DNA from: Micromonospora haikouensis
GTDB lineage: Bacteria; Actinomycetota; Actinomycetes; Mycobacteriales; Micromonosporaceae
Length of the DNA: 64,000 nucleotides
Direction of reading: 5' to 3'
Assembly (NCBI RefSeq): GCF_900091595.1
Contig: NZ_FMCW01000025.1
Coordinates: 62,001-126,000, forward strand
The notes below the pieces were generated by a model. It was given only the letters and a program-made list of their open reading frames with translations. It had not been told where the DNA came from and made no database searches. Every line of letters begins with the position of its first letter. The stretch's first letter is position 1. Shown here in pieces: positions 38,389-47,637 of this stretch. A program made the translations under genes and the position numbers.

Positions 38389-40003
38389 CCGGTCCCGGTC
38401 GACCCGGGTCATCCTGTCGATCAACTTCAACCACGACGGCTCCGGCGTCCTGCTCGTCGACGGTGAGATCGCCGGGTACCTGACCACCGAGCGGTTCTCC
38501 CGGCTGAAGAAGCACCCGGGCCTGCGTGAGGACGATCTCGACGAACTGTTCACCCAAGCCGGCGTGGACCTGGCCGACGTGGACCACGTGCTGCTATGCA
38601 ATCTGCATAACATGGACTCACCTGACATTCCAGTCATGCACGGATCGGATCTCAAGCACACCTGGTTCGAGTTCTGGGTCAACCAGACCAACACGGCCGT
38701 ACGGATCCGCGGCCGGCGCATCCCGTGCACGGTCAACCCGGACCACCACCTGATCCACGCCGCCGCCGCCTACTACACCTCGCCGTTCGAGTCCGGTGTG
38801 GCGCTGGCCATCGACCCCACCGGATGCCGGGCGTTCGTCGGCCGGGACCACCGGCTGCAACCGTCGCTGATCGACTTCGACGCCTGGTTCAACGCCAACA
38901 TCGGCTACTGCCAGGTCGCCAACCTCCAGTTCGGCTCAGCTATCGTCGGTGCCGGCAAGGTCATGGCGCTGGCGCCCTACGGTAGGCCGGCTGACGGCCC
39001 GGCCGCCGAGGCGGCCGACGTGCGGACGTTTCCGCAGCTGCTGGCCCTGGCCGAGAAGGACCCCCGGCCGGTGGCGGTCGCCGGCCGTGAACTCAACGCG
39101 ACCCTCGCGTTCTACATCCAGCTCGGCCTCGAACGGCAGCTCGGCGTGGTCTTCGACCAACTCGCCCACTACGCCACGCGCAACGGCGTGGCCAGGGCGG
39201 TCGCCCTGTCTGGCGGGACGGCGCTGAACGTGGTCGCCAACGAGATTGCCTTCCGGCGGTCGGGGTTCGAACGCATTCATCTGCATCCGGCGTGTGGTGA
39301 CGACGGGACCGCGCTCGGCGCCGCGCTGTGGTTCTGGCATCACGTGCTGGGCCATCCGCGACGCGGGTACACCGCGGCGGAACTCATGTACGCCGGCCCC
39401 GAGTATCCGGAGCCCGCGGTTCGGCGGGCACTGGCCGAGCACGGCGACCGGATCGTCGTCGAGCCGACCGGTGACCACGTCGAACGGGCGGCGGACCTGC
39501 TGGCCGCCGGAGAGGTGATCGGCTGGTTCGACGGGGCCGCCGAGGTCGGGCCGCGTGCGCTGGGACACCGCAGCATCCTCGCCGACCCCCGGGACGCGGC
39601 GATGCGGGACCGGATCAACGCGACCATCAAGTTCCGGGAACACTTCCGGCCACTGGCACCAGCGGTGCTCGACGAGCACGCGGTGGAGTGGTTCGGCATC
39701 CGGGACAGCCCGTTCATGCTGCGGGCGGCGCCAGTGCTGCGCCCTGGGGTGGACGCGGTCACCCACGTCGACGGCACCGCCCGGCTGCAGACGGTCGCCC
39801 GGTCGGACAATCCGGCCTACTACGATCTGATCCGGGCCTTCGCCGCCCGCACCGGTGTCCCGATGGTGCTCAACACGAGCCTGAACACCAGGGGTGAGCC
39901 GATCGCGCAGACTCCGTCGGACGCGCTGCACACCCTCGTCGAGGGCGGGCTCGACCGCCTGGTGCTGCCCGGGTACGTGGTCGGCCGCCGGGGCGCACGG
40001 TGA
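38378..40003 (+). CDS. blmD: O-carbamoyltransferase, NodU/CmcH family (BlmD-like)
   Basis: A 541-residue carbamoyltransferase that moves a carbamoyl group from carbamoyl phosphate through carbamoyl-AMP onto a sugar hydroxyl. It shows ILSINFNHDGSG near the start, the metal-binding NPDHHLIHAA near 120, ALSGGTALN near 275 and the signature GPRALGHRSILADPRD near 390. In bleomycin the target is O-3 of mannose. It follows the GT9 gene, as expected for a pair acting on the same sugar. Start ATG 38378 has GGAG 6 bases upstream and overlaps the GT stop by 11 bases. A second family member lies at 43757. Confidence 0.92.
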   Translation: MDGDRSRSTRVILSINFNHDGSGVLLVDGEIAGYLTTERFSRLKKHPGLREDDLDELFTQAGVDLADVDHVLLCNLHNMDSPDIPVMHGSDLKHTWFEFWVNQTNTAVRIRGRRIPCTVNPDHHLIHAAAAYYTSPFESGVALAIDPTGCRAFVGRDHRLQPSLIDFDAWFNANIGYCQVANLQFGSAIVGAGKVMALAPYGRPADGPAAEAADVRTFPQLLALAEKDPRPVAVAGRELNATLAFYIQLGLERQLGVVFDQLAHYATRNGVARAVALSGGTALNVVANEIAFRRSGFERIHLHPACGDDGTALGAALWFWHHVLGHPRRGYTAAELMYAGPEYPEPAVRRALAEHGDRIVVEPTGDHVERAADLLAAGEVIGWFDGAAEVGPRALGHRSILADPRDAAMRDRINATIKFREHFRPLAPAVLDEHAVEWFGIRDSPFMLRAAPVLRPGVDAVTHVDGTARLQTVARSDNPAYYDLIRAFAARTGVPMVLNTSLNTRGEPIAQTPSDALHTLVEGGLDRLVLPGYVVGRRGAR

Positions 40004-41307
40004 CCGGGCACCCCGGCGGGGGCGACGGTCCGGCCGGCCGGCTGCCGTCGGCCCGGCTGCTGGCGGCCGTCGCCGAGGTCGTGGCAGCCCGGACCGGGCC
40101 GCCGCTGGAGCTGTACGTCAACATTCCGTTCTGCGCCACCAAGTGCCACTTCTGTGACTGGGTGGCGGACGTGCCGGTGCACCGGCTGCGTACCGACTCG
40201 ACGGGGCGGCGGCCGTACCTCGACGCGCTGTGCGAGCAGATCCGGTTCTACGGGCCCGTACTCACCCGGCTCGGCTACCGGCCGCACGTCATGTACTGGG
40301 GCGGTGGCACGCCCACGCGGCTGGAGCCGGACGAGACGCGCCGGATCCACCAGGCCCTGGACGAATCGTTCGACCTGTCCGGGCTGGTGCAGTGGTCGAT
40401 GGAGACGACCCCGAACGACCTCACCGACGAGAAGCTCGCCACGATGCGCGAGCTGGGGGTCAACCGGGTCAGCATCGGGGCGCAGTCGCTCGACCCGGAC
40501 CAGTTGCGCCGGGCCGGCCGGGGCCACGATCCGGCCCAGGTGCTCGCCGCGGTCGACGCGGTGCGCCGCGCCGGCATCGACAACTTCAACATCGACCTGA
40601 TCAGCAGCTTCCCGACCGAGACCGATCCGGGCGCGCTGGCCCGCACACTGGCGACCCTGCTTGCCCTCGATCCGCCGCACGTCTCGGTGTACCCGTACCG
40701 GGCCACACCGCGGACCGTCATGGCGATGCAACTCGACCGGCAAATTCTGCGCGCCTGGGACCGGGAGTCGATGATCCACTCGTACGAACTGGCGATGGGG
40801 ATGCTCGGCGACGCCGGATATCACGAGTACTGCCACGGGTACTGGGTGCGGCACGCCCGGCACGAGGACATCGACGGGAACTACAAGTACGACCTCAGCG
40901 GCGACAAGATCGGGTTCGGTAGTGGCACCGAGTCCGTCCTCGGGCACCACCTGCTGCTCAACCCCAACGCCGACTACACCGGCTACCTGGCCGCGCCGCG
41001 CGAGTTCGCCCACGTCGAACGGTTCTCGCTGCACCGGCCGCAGCGGCTCACGGCGCTGGTCGGCGGCGCCCTGATGACCCGGGAGGGGGTCGACTACACG
41101 CGGTTGCACACTCTGACCGGGCTCACCTTCGCCGACCTGCGACGTACCCCGCATTTCGCCGCCTGGCTCGCCCTGCTCGCCGAGTGCGGCGGCCGGTTCG
41201 TCGAGGACGACACCGGGTTCCGGATGGAGGTCGACACGATCCACCGGGCCTACATCACCCACCTCGCCTACACCATGACCCACGGTCTGGCTCTCGGACG
41301 CGGCTGA
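40000..41307 (+). CDS. HemN/HemW-like radical SAM protein
   Basis: A 435-residue radical SAM enzyme. The cluster-binding CATKCHFC (C45, C49, C52) is the CxxxCxxC motif; YWGGGTPT and ETTPNDL further along are typical of coproporphyrinogen III oxidase-like proteins. In secondary metabolism this family often acts as a C-methyltransferase using two SAM molecules. The bleomycin pyrimidine ring carries a methyl from methionine, and a protein of this type belongs to that cluster as I recall, so methylation of the pyrimidine precursor is the natural guess. GTG 40000 overlaps the previous stop. A free-standing heme enzyme is unlikely in this operon. Confidence 0.88.
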   Translation: MTGHPGGGDGPAGRLPSARLLAAVAEVVAARTGPPLELYVNIPFCATKCHFCDWVADVPVHRLRTDSTGRRPYLDALCEQIRFYGPVLTRLGYRPHVMYWGGGTPTRLEPDETRRIHQALDESFDLSGLVQWSMETTPNDLTDEKLATMRELGVNRVSIGAQSLDPDQLRRAGRGHDPAQVLAAVDAVRRAGIDNFNIDLISSFPTETDPGALARTLATLLALDPPHVSVYPYRATPRTVMAMQLDRQILRAWDRESMIHSYELAMGMLGDAGYHEYCHGYWVRHARHEDIDGNYKYDLSGDKIGFGSGTESVLGHHLLLNPNADYTGYLAAPREFAHVERFSLHRPQRLTALVGGALMTREGVDYTRLHTLTGLTFADLRRTPHFAAWLALLAECGGRFVEDDTGFRMEVDTIHRAYITHLAYTMTHGLALGRG

Positions 41308-41335
41308 CCGCCCCCTGCGCACGGAAGGAGTCCCG

Positions 41336-42307
41336 ATGTCGCCCCCACCCCGCTGGTCGGCGGCGGCGCGTAGCGCCTACAACCGGCTGATCGAAACCCT
41401 GGCGGAGGAAGCCGGGCCGGACGGTGCCCGGCGGTACGCCGACCTCGCCGTCGCCGACGGTCTGTGGCGGGACCCGCTGCAACGCCCGGAGCACTACCTG
41501 CCGTCGCTGCCACCCCGGCCGGTATACGACCCGGCCGGCTTCTGGTTCTGCTCCTACCTGGAGGAGAACTACCAGCGCATCCGCGCGGAGGTCGACCAGG
41601 TCACCGACCCGGCCCGGTCCGGATTCGTGGCCGCCGACGCCGCACTGGTCGGCACCGGCCGGTGGGAGGAGGTCACCTTCTACGAGGGCGGGCACCGGTT
41701 CGCCGAGGCGTGCGCCCGCTTCCCGGTGACCGCCTCGGTCATCGAGGGCATCCCGGAGGCCGCCGCAGCCGGCATCGGTGTGGTGACCCTCTCCTGGCTA
41801 CACCCGGGCACCCGCATCCGGCCGCACTGCGGCGGCACGAACGCCCGGCTGCGGGTACACCTCGGGTTGCGAGTACCTCCCGGCGCGCGGATGCGGGTCG
41901 GCACCGAGTCGCTGACCTGGCAGGAGGGCCGCTGTCTCGTCTTCGACGACTCCTTCGAGCACGAGGTGCGGCACGACGGAGAGCTGCCACGGGTGATCCT
42001 GCTCATGGACGTGTGTCATCCCGCGCTCGACCCGGTGGAGCTGGACCTGCTGATGGCCGGTCAGGGCACCTTCGAGGAACGCGCCGCCGGTTTCCTGCGT
42101 GACCGGGGCCTGCGCCGGGTGGAACGGGCGGGCGGCGCGGTCCGCGCCGACCTCGATCCCGCCAGCGCCCGGCAGGTGGTCCAGTACCTGGACGGGCAGG
42201 GCGCCGACTCGGTCGAACTGCGCGACGGGCGGCTGGTTCTCGGTAGGGCCGCGACGCCCGGCCGGGCACCCGATGAACCGGCGGAATCGGATCGGGAGGA
42301 ACGATGA
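41336..42307 (+). CDS. Aspartyl/asparaginyl beta-hydroxylase family protein, copy 1
   Basis: A 323-residue member of the Asp/Asn beta-hydroxylase family. The catalytic core is intact: RPHCGGTNARLRVHLGL with the first iron His, and DDSFEHEV with the second, both near residues 160-205. An N-terminal part (RYADLAVADGLW, FWFCSYLEENYQRI) is shared with the copy at 42786. After the core lies a 60-residue tail ending VELRDGRLVLG that the copy also has. Likely substrate is an amino acid residue of the peptide (His, Asn or the sugar-bearing residue); which one is unknown. It has a good site (GGAAGGAG, 5 bases before ATG) and a 28-base gap upstream, so it could be translated independently. Confidence 0.9.
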   Translation: MSPPPRWSAAARSAYNRLIETLAEEAGPDGARRYADLAVADGLWRDPLQRPEHYLPSLPPRPVYDPAGFWFCSYLEENYQRIRAEVDQVTDPARSGFVAADAALVGTGRWEEVTFYEGGHRFAEACARFPVTASVIEGIPEAAAAGIGVVTLSWLHPGTRIRPHCGGTNARLRVHLGLRVPPGARMRVGTESLTWQEGRCLVFDDSFEHEVRHDGELPRVILLMDVCHPALDPVELDLLMAGQGTFEERAAGFLRDRGLRRVERAGGAVRADLDPASARQVVQYLDGQGADSVELRDGRLVLGRAATPGRAPDEPAESDREER

Positions 42308-42789
42308 CCCACACTGACCCGACCCAGCGGGACGACGACGGGTGGAGCGCCCTCGACCACGCGGCCGGGCGCGGCGACGTCACGCTGGTAGAGCGGCTCC
42401 TCGCCGCCGGTGCCGACCCGCACGAGGAGGGCCCCGACGGGCACACGCCGTACGAGATCGCGCTGGCCGCCGGCCGGCGCGCCGTGGTCGAGGCGATCCG
42501 GGCCGTGGACGACCGGGAGCGAACGTGGCAGCCGTACTGCCGTGCGTACCCCGAGCCGGAACTCGTCGCGTTCGACGGCTGGCCGTCTCCGGCCGCCGAC
42601 GTTGCCGGCGACGCCGTGCTGTTCCTGCACCACGACCTCACCGTGACCCGTTCGGTCTGGCCCGGCGAGCAGGTCGTCTTCGACCAGGTCACCCCGGCCT
42701 GGGAGCGGTTCTGCCGCGACCGGCTCGGCTTCGCGGTGCCGGACGACCGGGACCTGATGCCCACCGACGCCGAGGAGAAGGCCGGATGA
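42304..42789 (+). CDS. Small ankyrin-repeat protein
   Basis: A 161-residue protein. Residues about 10-72 form roughly two ankyrin repeats: DGWSALDHAAGRGDVTLVERLLAAGADPHEE, then GHTPYEIALAAGRRAVVEAI (separate motifs quoted in part). The remainder (WQPYCRAYPEP to the end) is not repeat-like and I do not recognise it. It overlaps the hydroxylase genes on both sides by 4 bases, so it is made with them; a binding partner or scaffold for the hydroxylases or for carrier proteins is a guess. No catalytic motif or membrane segment is visible. Confidence 0.85.
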   Translation: MTHTDPTQRDDDGWSALDHAAGRGDVTLVERLLAAGADPHEEGPDGHTPYEIALAAGRRAVVEAIRAVDDRERTWQPYCRAYPEPELVAFDGWPSPAADVAGDAVLFLHHDLTVTRSVWPGEQVVFDQVTPAWERFCRDRLGFAVPDDRDLMPTDAEEKAG

Positions 42790-43760
42790 ACCCGCGAGCC
42801 GCGGTGGCGGCACGGTCGGCCGGCGCGGTGCCGGCCGAGGCCGCCGGCCGCCTGCGCAAGCGGTACGAGAGCCTGATCTGCGACCTGCTCGGGGAAGGGC
42901 TCACCGGCCCGGCGTACCAGATCGCCGACCTGGCGGTGGCGGACGGGCTCTGGGCGGAACGGCTGCAACGTCCGATCGAGCTGCACCCGACCACCCGCCG
43001 GTGCGCGTTCTTCGAGCCGGACGACTTCTGGTTCACGTCCCACCTGCGCCTGCACTGGCCCCGTATCCGCGCCGAGATCGAGGGGATCGCCGATCCGGCC
43101 CGGGCCGGCTTCTCCACCGCCGGGCTGGACGGGTCCAGCGTGCGCGGCGGCCTATGGCACCAGCTGATGCTGTGGGACCGGGGTCGCCGCTTCGACCGGG
43201 CGTGCGACCTGCTGCCGGCGACCGCCGAGGCGGTGGCCGCGATCCCCGAGGCGACGGTGGCCGGCAACGGCTTCGTGATGGTGTCGTGGCTGCAACCCGG
43301 CACCTGGATCGCCCCCCACTGCGGGCCGACGAACGCCAAGGCCCGAACCCACTTCTGCGTCCGTACCGACCCGGAGGCGCGGATTCGCGTCGGTGACCGG
43401 GAACGCCGGTGGGAGGAGGGGGCCAGCTTCACCTTCGACGACTCGTTCGAGCACGAGGTCTGGCACAAGGGGACGACACCCCGGGTGGTGCTGATCGTGG
43501 ACACCGCGAACCCGTACCTGACCGAACCCGCCACCGTGGTCCGTCGGGACCAGGCGAACCGGACCGACGAGATGCACGGCTTCATGACCGCCATGCAACT
43601 CGAACGTGTCGTGCGGACCGCGGACGGCGTCGAGGTCACTCCGAATCCGGCGATGACCGAGTTCATCCGTTCGTACATGGACACCCGTCAGATCGGGGTG
43701 GTGGAGCTGAAGGGTAGCCGGCTCGCGGTCACCTTCGCCGGGGACGGTAGCTCCCGGTGA
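42786..43760 (+). CDS. Aspartyl/asparaginyl beta-hydroxylase family protein, copy 2
   Basis: A 324-residue paralogue of the gene at 41336. Key residues are present: PHCGPTNAKARTHF and DDSFEHEVWHKG with the two iron His residues. The shared N-terminal segment (QIADLAVADGLW, FWFTSHLRLHWPRI) and C-terminal tail (VVELKGSRLAV) show duplication within the cluster. The N-terminal Gly/Ala/Arg stretch sits before the conserved part. Start ATG 42786 was chosen because it overlaps the ankyrin stop (ATGA) with a purine-rich GAGGAGAAGG upstream; the frame is open further upstream but reads as shadow of the ankyrin gene. Two intact hydroxylases suggest two hydroxylated residues. Confidence 0.9.
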   Translation: MNPRAAVAARSAGAVPAEAAGRLRKRYESLICDLLGEGLTGPAYQIADLAVADGLWAERLQRPIELHPTTRRCAFFEPDDFWFTSHLRLHWPRIRAEIEGIADPARAGFSTAGLDGSSVRGGLWHQLMLWDRGRRFDRACDLLPATAEAVAAIPEATVAGNGFVMVSWLQPGTWIAPHCGPTNAKARTHFCVRTDPEARIRVGDRERRWEEGASFTFDDSFEHEVWHKGTTPRVVLIVDTANPYLTEPATVVRRDQANRTDEMHGFMTAMQLERVVRTADGVEVTPNPAMTEFIRSYMDTRQIGVVELKGSRLAVTFAGDGSSR

Positions 43761-45511
43761 ACGTCGTCGGGGTGTCAGCATTCTACCACGACTCGGCGTG
43801 CGCGGTCGTGGTGGACGGCCGTCTGGTCGCGGCAGCCCAGGAGGAACGGTTCACCCGGCGCCGGCACGACCGGGACGCGCCGCTGTACGCGTACCGCTCC
43901 TGCCTGGAACTGGCCGGTATCGGTCCGGCCGACGTCGACCTGCTGGCGTACTACGAGAACCCCCGGCGCAAGCTGAGCCGGCAGTTGTGGCTGGCCCTGG
44001 CCGACGACGCGGACCCGGGCCGGATGCCGCGCCTGGACGCGACCCAACCGGAGCGGGAGCTGCGCGAGCGGCTGGGATTCGACGGCCCGTTCGTGACCGT
44101 CGACCACCACGAGGCGCACGCCGCCAACGCCTTCTACTGCTCCGGGTTCGAGGAGGCGGCCCTGTTCACCGCAGACGCGGTGGGGGAGTGGACCACCACC
44201 AGCTACGGCGTCGGCGATGGCGACGGGATCCAGATCACGGGCGAGGTTCCGTTCCCGCACTCGCTCGGCCTGCTCTACAGCGCCGTCACCGCCTTTCTCG
44301 GCTTCTCGGTCAACGGCGACGAATACAAGGTGATGGGGCTCGCCGCGTACGGCCGCCCCCGCTACTACGATCGGCTCGCGGAGCTGGTCACGACCGGTCC
44401 GGATGGCCAGTTCCGGCTCGACGCCGGTCTCGTCCTGCCGCGCCTGGGCGGGCCGCTCTACCCGGACTCCCTCGCCGCCCGGCTCGGGGTCACTCCCCGA
44501 CTGCCCGGCGGCGAGATCGCCGAAACCCATCGGGACCTGGCCAGCAGCGTGCAACTGCTGCTGGAGGACCTGCTCGGGCAGGCGCTGGAGTACCTGCACA
44601 GTGCCCATCCCTCGGAGAACCTCTGCTACGCCGGCGGTGTCGCACTCAACTGCGTGGCCAACTCGCGGCTGCGCCGGCGCGGCCCGTTCCGCCACTGGTT
44701 CGTGCCTCCGGCACCCGGGGACGCGGGATCCGCCGTCGGTGCCGCGCTGTTGGCCCACCACCGGGCGGACGGCGACCGCCACGTCCGGCGGCTGGCCGAC
44801 GCCCGGCTCGGCGCGGCCCCGGGGCGGGGCGCGCTGACCGCCGTGCTGACCGAGGCGGACGTGGCGTACGAGGACTACACCGGACGAGAGAGCGATCTGC
44901 TCGAGCGGGTCACCGACCTGCTGGTCCAGGGCGCCGTACTCGGCTGGCACCAGGGCCGGATGGAGTTCGGCCCTCGGGCGCTGGGTGGACGCTCGATCCT
45001 GGCCGACCCGCGCGACCCCGCGATGCGGGACCGGATCAACCAGCGGGTCAAGAAGCGCGAGGAGTTCCGGCCGTTCGCCCCCGCAGTGGTCGCCGAGCGG
45101 GCCGCCGACCTGTTCGAACTTGACGTCGACTCGCCGTTCATGCTGGAGACGGCCGCCGTGCGGCCGGGGGTGACGCTGCCGGCGGTGTCGCACGTGGACG
45201 GCTCCGCTCGGATCCAGACCGTGGCCCGGGACGTCGCGCCCCGCTTCCACGCGTTGCTGACCTGCTTCGGCAGGCGGACCGGAATGCCGGTGCTGCTCAA
45301 CACCTCGTTCAACGTCGCGGGAGAGCCGATCGTCAACGACGCGTTGGACGCGTTGTCATGTTTCGTCCGGGCTGGACTGGACGCCCTGGTGGTCGACGAC
45401 ATCCTGGTGCTGCGTGCGGCCGTACCGCCGGCCTGGCGGGACCATCTCAGCCGGGCCGCCGACCGGCATGCGCCACGCGTCCACAACGACAGCTACTCGT
45501 TCTTCCTCTAG
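43757..45511 (+). CDS. Second O-carbamoyltransferase, NodU/CmcH family
   Basis: A 584-residue carbamoyltransferase distinct from the one at 38378: it opens VVGVSAFYHDSACAVVVDG, has VDHHEAHAANAFYCSGF near 115, YAGGVALNCVANSR near 295 and the signature GPRALGGRSILADPRD near 410. It resembles the typical NodU/CmcH branch more closely than the first copy does. A single carbamoyl group, as in bleomycin, would need only one enzyme, so the second implies another carbamoylated position or another acceptor. It overlaps the hydroxylase stop at GTG 43757 and ends 9 bases before the next start. Confidence 0.92.
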   Translation: MNVVGVSAFYHDSACAVVVDGRLVAAAQEERFTRRRHDRDAPLYAYRSCLELAGIGPADVDLLAYYENPRRKLSRQLWLALADDADPGRMPRLDATQPERELRERLGFDGPFVTVDHHEAHAANAFYCSGFEEAALFTADAVGEWTTTSYGVGDGDGIQITGEVPFPHSLGLLYSAVTAFLGFSVNGDEYKVMGLAAYGRPRYYDRLAELVTTGPDGQFRLDAGLVLPRLGGPLYPDSLAARLGVTPRLPGGEIAETHRDLASSVQLLLEDLLGQALEYLHSAHPSENLCYAGGVALNCVANSRLRRRGPFRHWFVPPAPGDAGSAVGAALLAHHRADGDRHVRRLADARLGAAPGRGALTAVLTEADVAYEDYTGRESDLLERVTDLLVQGAVLGWHQGRMEFGPRALGGRSILADPRDPAMRDRINQRVKKREEFRPFAPAVVAERAADLFELDVDSPFMLETAAVRPGVTLPAVSHVDGSARIQTVARDVAPRFHALLTCFGRRTGMPVLLNTSFNVAGEPIVNDALDALSCFVRAGLDALVVDDILVLRAAVPPAWRDHLSRAADRHAPRVHNDSYSFFL

Positions 45512-45520
45512 GAGGTGCCC

Positions 45521-47635
45521 GTGCCGGAACCAGCCGACCACATCCGGGCCGCCGACCGGCTCGCGGACCTGCTCGGCGACGCGCGGGGCGCGGAGACCGT
45601 CCGGATGCTGCAGTGGCTGCGCGCCACGAGCCAGCCGGCGCCGGTCACCTCCGCCGATCGTCCCACGCCGTCCGGCCCGGCCCGCATCGGCGTGTGGGAC
45701 GTCGTCGACACGGGAAGCGGCCCGGGACTGCGCCGTACCGACGGTGTCCCGACCGCCGAGGCGAGCACCTGGTCGACCGTGCGGGATGTGCTGGGCAAGG
45801 GTGCGGCCCGGCGGGTGGTACTGCTCGGGGAGTCGGCAGCCAGGGGGTACCTGCTCGACCCGGTGTACAACCCCGCCACCTCCCTGACCCGCCACCTCGA
45901 CACCGGCAACGGACCGGACTACCAGTGCGTCGATCTCGCACGGACCAGCCTCAGCCTGGGCCAGTTGCGGCAGATGGTCGGTGACCTCGCCCGACTCGCA
46001 CCCGACGTGGTCGTGGTCTTCGCGGGCAACAACTGGAGCATCTCGGCGTACGAGGGTATCCACCCCGGTCGGTCGGCGCTGCTGGCCGGCGCCCTGCGCG
46101 CGGGCGGATACCGGGCGATGCGGAACACGTTGCTCGACGAGGTCCTGCTGCCCCAGGTGGACGCCCTGCTCGACGACCTGCGGCGGCTGCGCGACGAGGC
46201 CGGGGTGCAGGTCGTGCTGGTGGTACCGGAGTTCAATCTCTGCGGCTGGTCGCCGCTGGGCCCCGTCGACGCGGTCGACGTGCCGATGATGCCGGAGAAG
46301 GCACTGTCCCGCTGGTACACCGCACGCCGGAAGGCCTTGTCCGCCCTGACCGAGGGGCGCTGGCACGACCTCGCCGACCTGGCCGGGGAGATGACCGGCC
46401 TGGACGGCGGACTCAGCCCGGTGCCGGGACACCTGCTCGGCACCGCGCTGACGGCACTGGGCCGGCACGCCGCAGCCCGGGATGCGTTCGAGCAGTCCCG
46501 CGACAGCGTCTGCGGCCTCATGGTGAAATACCTGCCCCGGACTCCCCGCCTGGTACAGGACAGGCTTGTCGCCTTCGCCCGTGCACACCGGCTCGACATC
46601 GTCGACCTCCGCGCTGAACTGTGCCGCGACGACGCACCGGAGCTACCGGATCCCGACCACTTCCTCGACTACTGCCACCTGAGCCACAGCGGCGTCGACC
46701 GCGCCATGTCGGCGGTTGCCCGCCGGATCACCGACGGAGAAGCCGGAGCACCGGAGCCGACGGAACCGCGCGCGACGGCGGGGCGGACCGGACCCGGGCC
46801 GGCCGAACCCGCCACGGCCGGCGGACGCGAACAGGCGGTGAGCCTGGTCCTGGCCGCGACCTACAACGCCTTCTGCGGGCAACCTTCCGCCGTGGTGCGG
46901 CGCTATCTGGACCGGGCGCTGGCCGCCCATCCGCCGATCCGGGCGATGCTCGCCGCGCTCGACCGGCTGCTGGCCCGACCGGGCCCGGTCTGGGCGAGCC
47001 CGCAGCTCGGCCCGCTGGCGGCCGACCCGAACGCGGCTCTGATGTTCGAACGGCTGAGCGACTACCGGCCGCACGAGTCCCGGTTGTGGACCCTGCGGGA
47101 CTGCCTGGCCGACGTGGCCGGTGACAGCGGATCCGGCCCGTCCGGTGGCGCGCGCCCGGACGGCGCTCCGGCCCGGCCGGCATCGGCGTTCGAACTGCTC
47201 GACATCACCTCGACCATTCTCGGTGTCGGCGCGGTACGCAACTACACCCCGCCGAGGAGCTACCTCCAGGCGAACCTGCGCGAGACCGAGGTGCGCCTTG
47301 CCCTGGCCACGCCGGTTGACGGCGTCCTGCGGGTGACGCACCGGCACCGTGCGGGATCGCCGGACCCGGTCCGGCTGACCGTCAACGGCACCACCGTCGG
47401 AGAGTTCACCGCCGGGCCGGACTGGCGGGTCACGGACCTACGGGTGCCGGCGGCGGTGACCCGCGGCGGCGCGAACACGATCCGGCTGAGCTGGCCGGGC
47501 CCGGCGGTGGACAACGCCACCCGGATCCGCGAGGATGCTGCGGCGCTGGGCCGAGGTGAGCCTCCCTACGTGCTGCCGCTCTTCGGCGAGCTGCACAGCC
47601 TGACGTTCCACCCGGTCGCGGCCGAGGAAGGGTGA
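45521..47635 (+). CDS. SGNH/GDSL hydrolase-like protein with C-terminal beta-sandwich
   Basis: A 704-residue protein. An SGNH-type core is suggested by LLGESAARGYL near 108 (block I, GES with the nucleophile Ser), FAGNNW near 168 (block III, GxN) and DYCHLSHSG near 385 (block V, DxxH). Between these lie extra segments. Residues about 570-700 look like a beta-sandwich (LRVTHRHRAG, VRLTVNGTTVGEF), perhaps a binding module. It could remove an acyl group, which would make sense in a line that begins with a fatty acyl ligase, but this is inference. Start GTG 45521 follows GGAGG by 5 bases; GTG 45515 overlaps that site and was rejected. Confidence 0.68.
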   Translation: MPEPADHIRAADRLADLLGDARGAETVRMLQWLRATSQPAPVTSADRPTPSGPARIGVWDVVDTGSGPGLRRTDGVPTAEASTWSTVRDVLGKGAARRVVLLGESAARGYLLDPVYNPATSLTRHLDTGNGPDYQCVDLARTSLSLGQLRQMVGDLARLAPDVVVVFAGNNWSISAYEGIHPGRSALLAGALRAGGYRAMRNTLLDEVLLPQVDALLDDLRRLRDEAGVQVVLVVPEFNLCGWSPLGPVDAVDVPMMPEKALSRWYTARRKALSALTEGRWHDLADLAGEMTGLDGGLSPVPGHLLGTALTALGRHAAARDAFEQSRDSVCGLMVKYLPRTPRLVQDRLVAFARAHRLDIVDLRAELCRDDAPELPDPDHFLDYCHLSHSGVDRAMSAVARRITDGEAGAPEPTEPRATAGRTGPGPAEPATAGGREQAVSLVLAATYNAFCGQPSAVVRRYLDRALAAHPPIRAMLAALDRLLARPGPVWASPQLGPLAADPNAALMFERLSDYRPHESRLWTLRDCLADVAGDSGSGPSGGARPDGAPARPASAFELLDITSTILGVGAVRNYTPPRSYLQANLRETEVRLALATPVDGVLRVTHRHRAGSPDPVRLTVNGTTVGEFTAGPDWRVTDLRVPAAVTRGGANTIRLSWPGPAVDNATRIREDAAALGRGEPPYVLPLFGELHSLTFHPVAAEEG

Positions 47636-47637
47636 CC

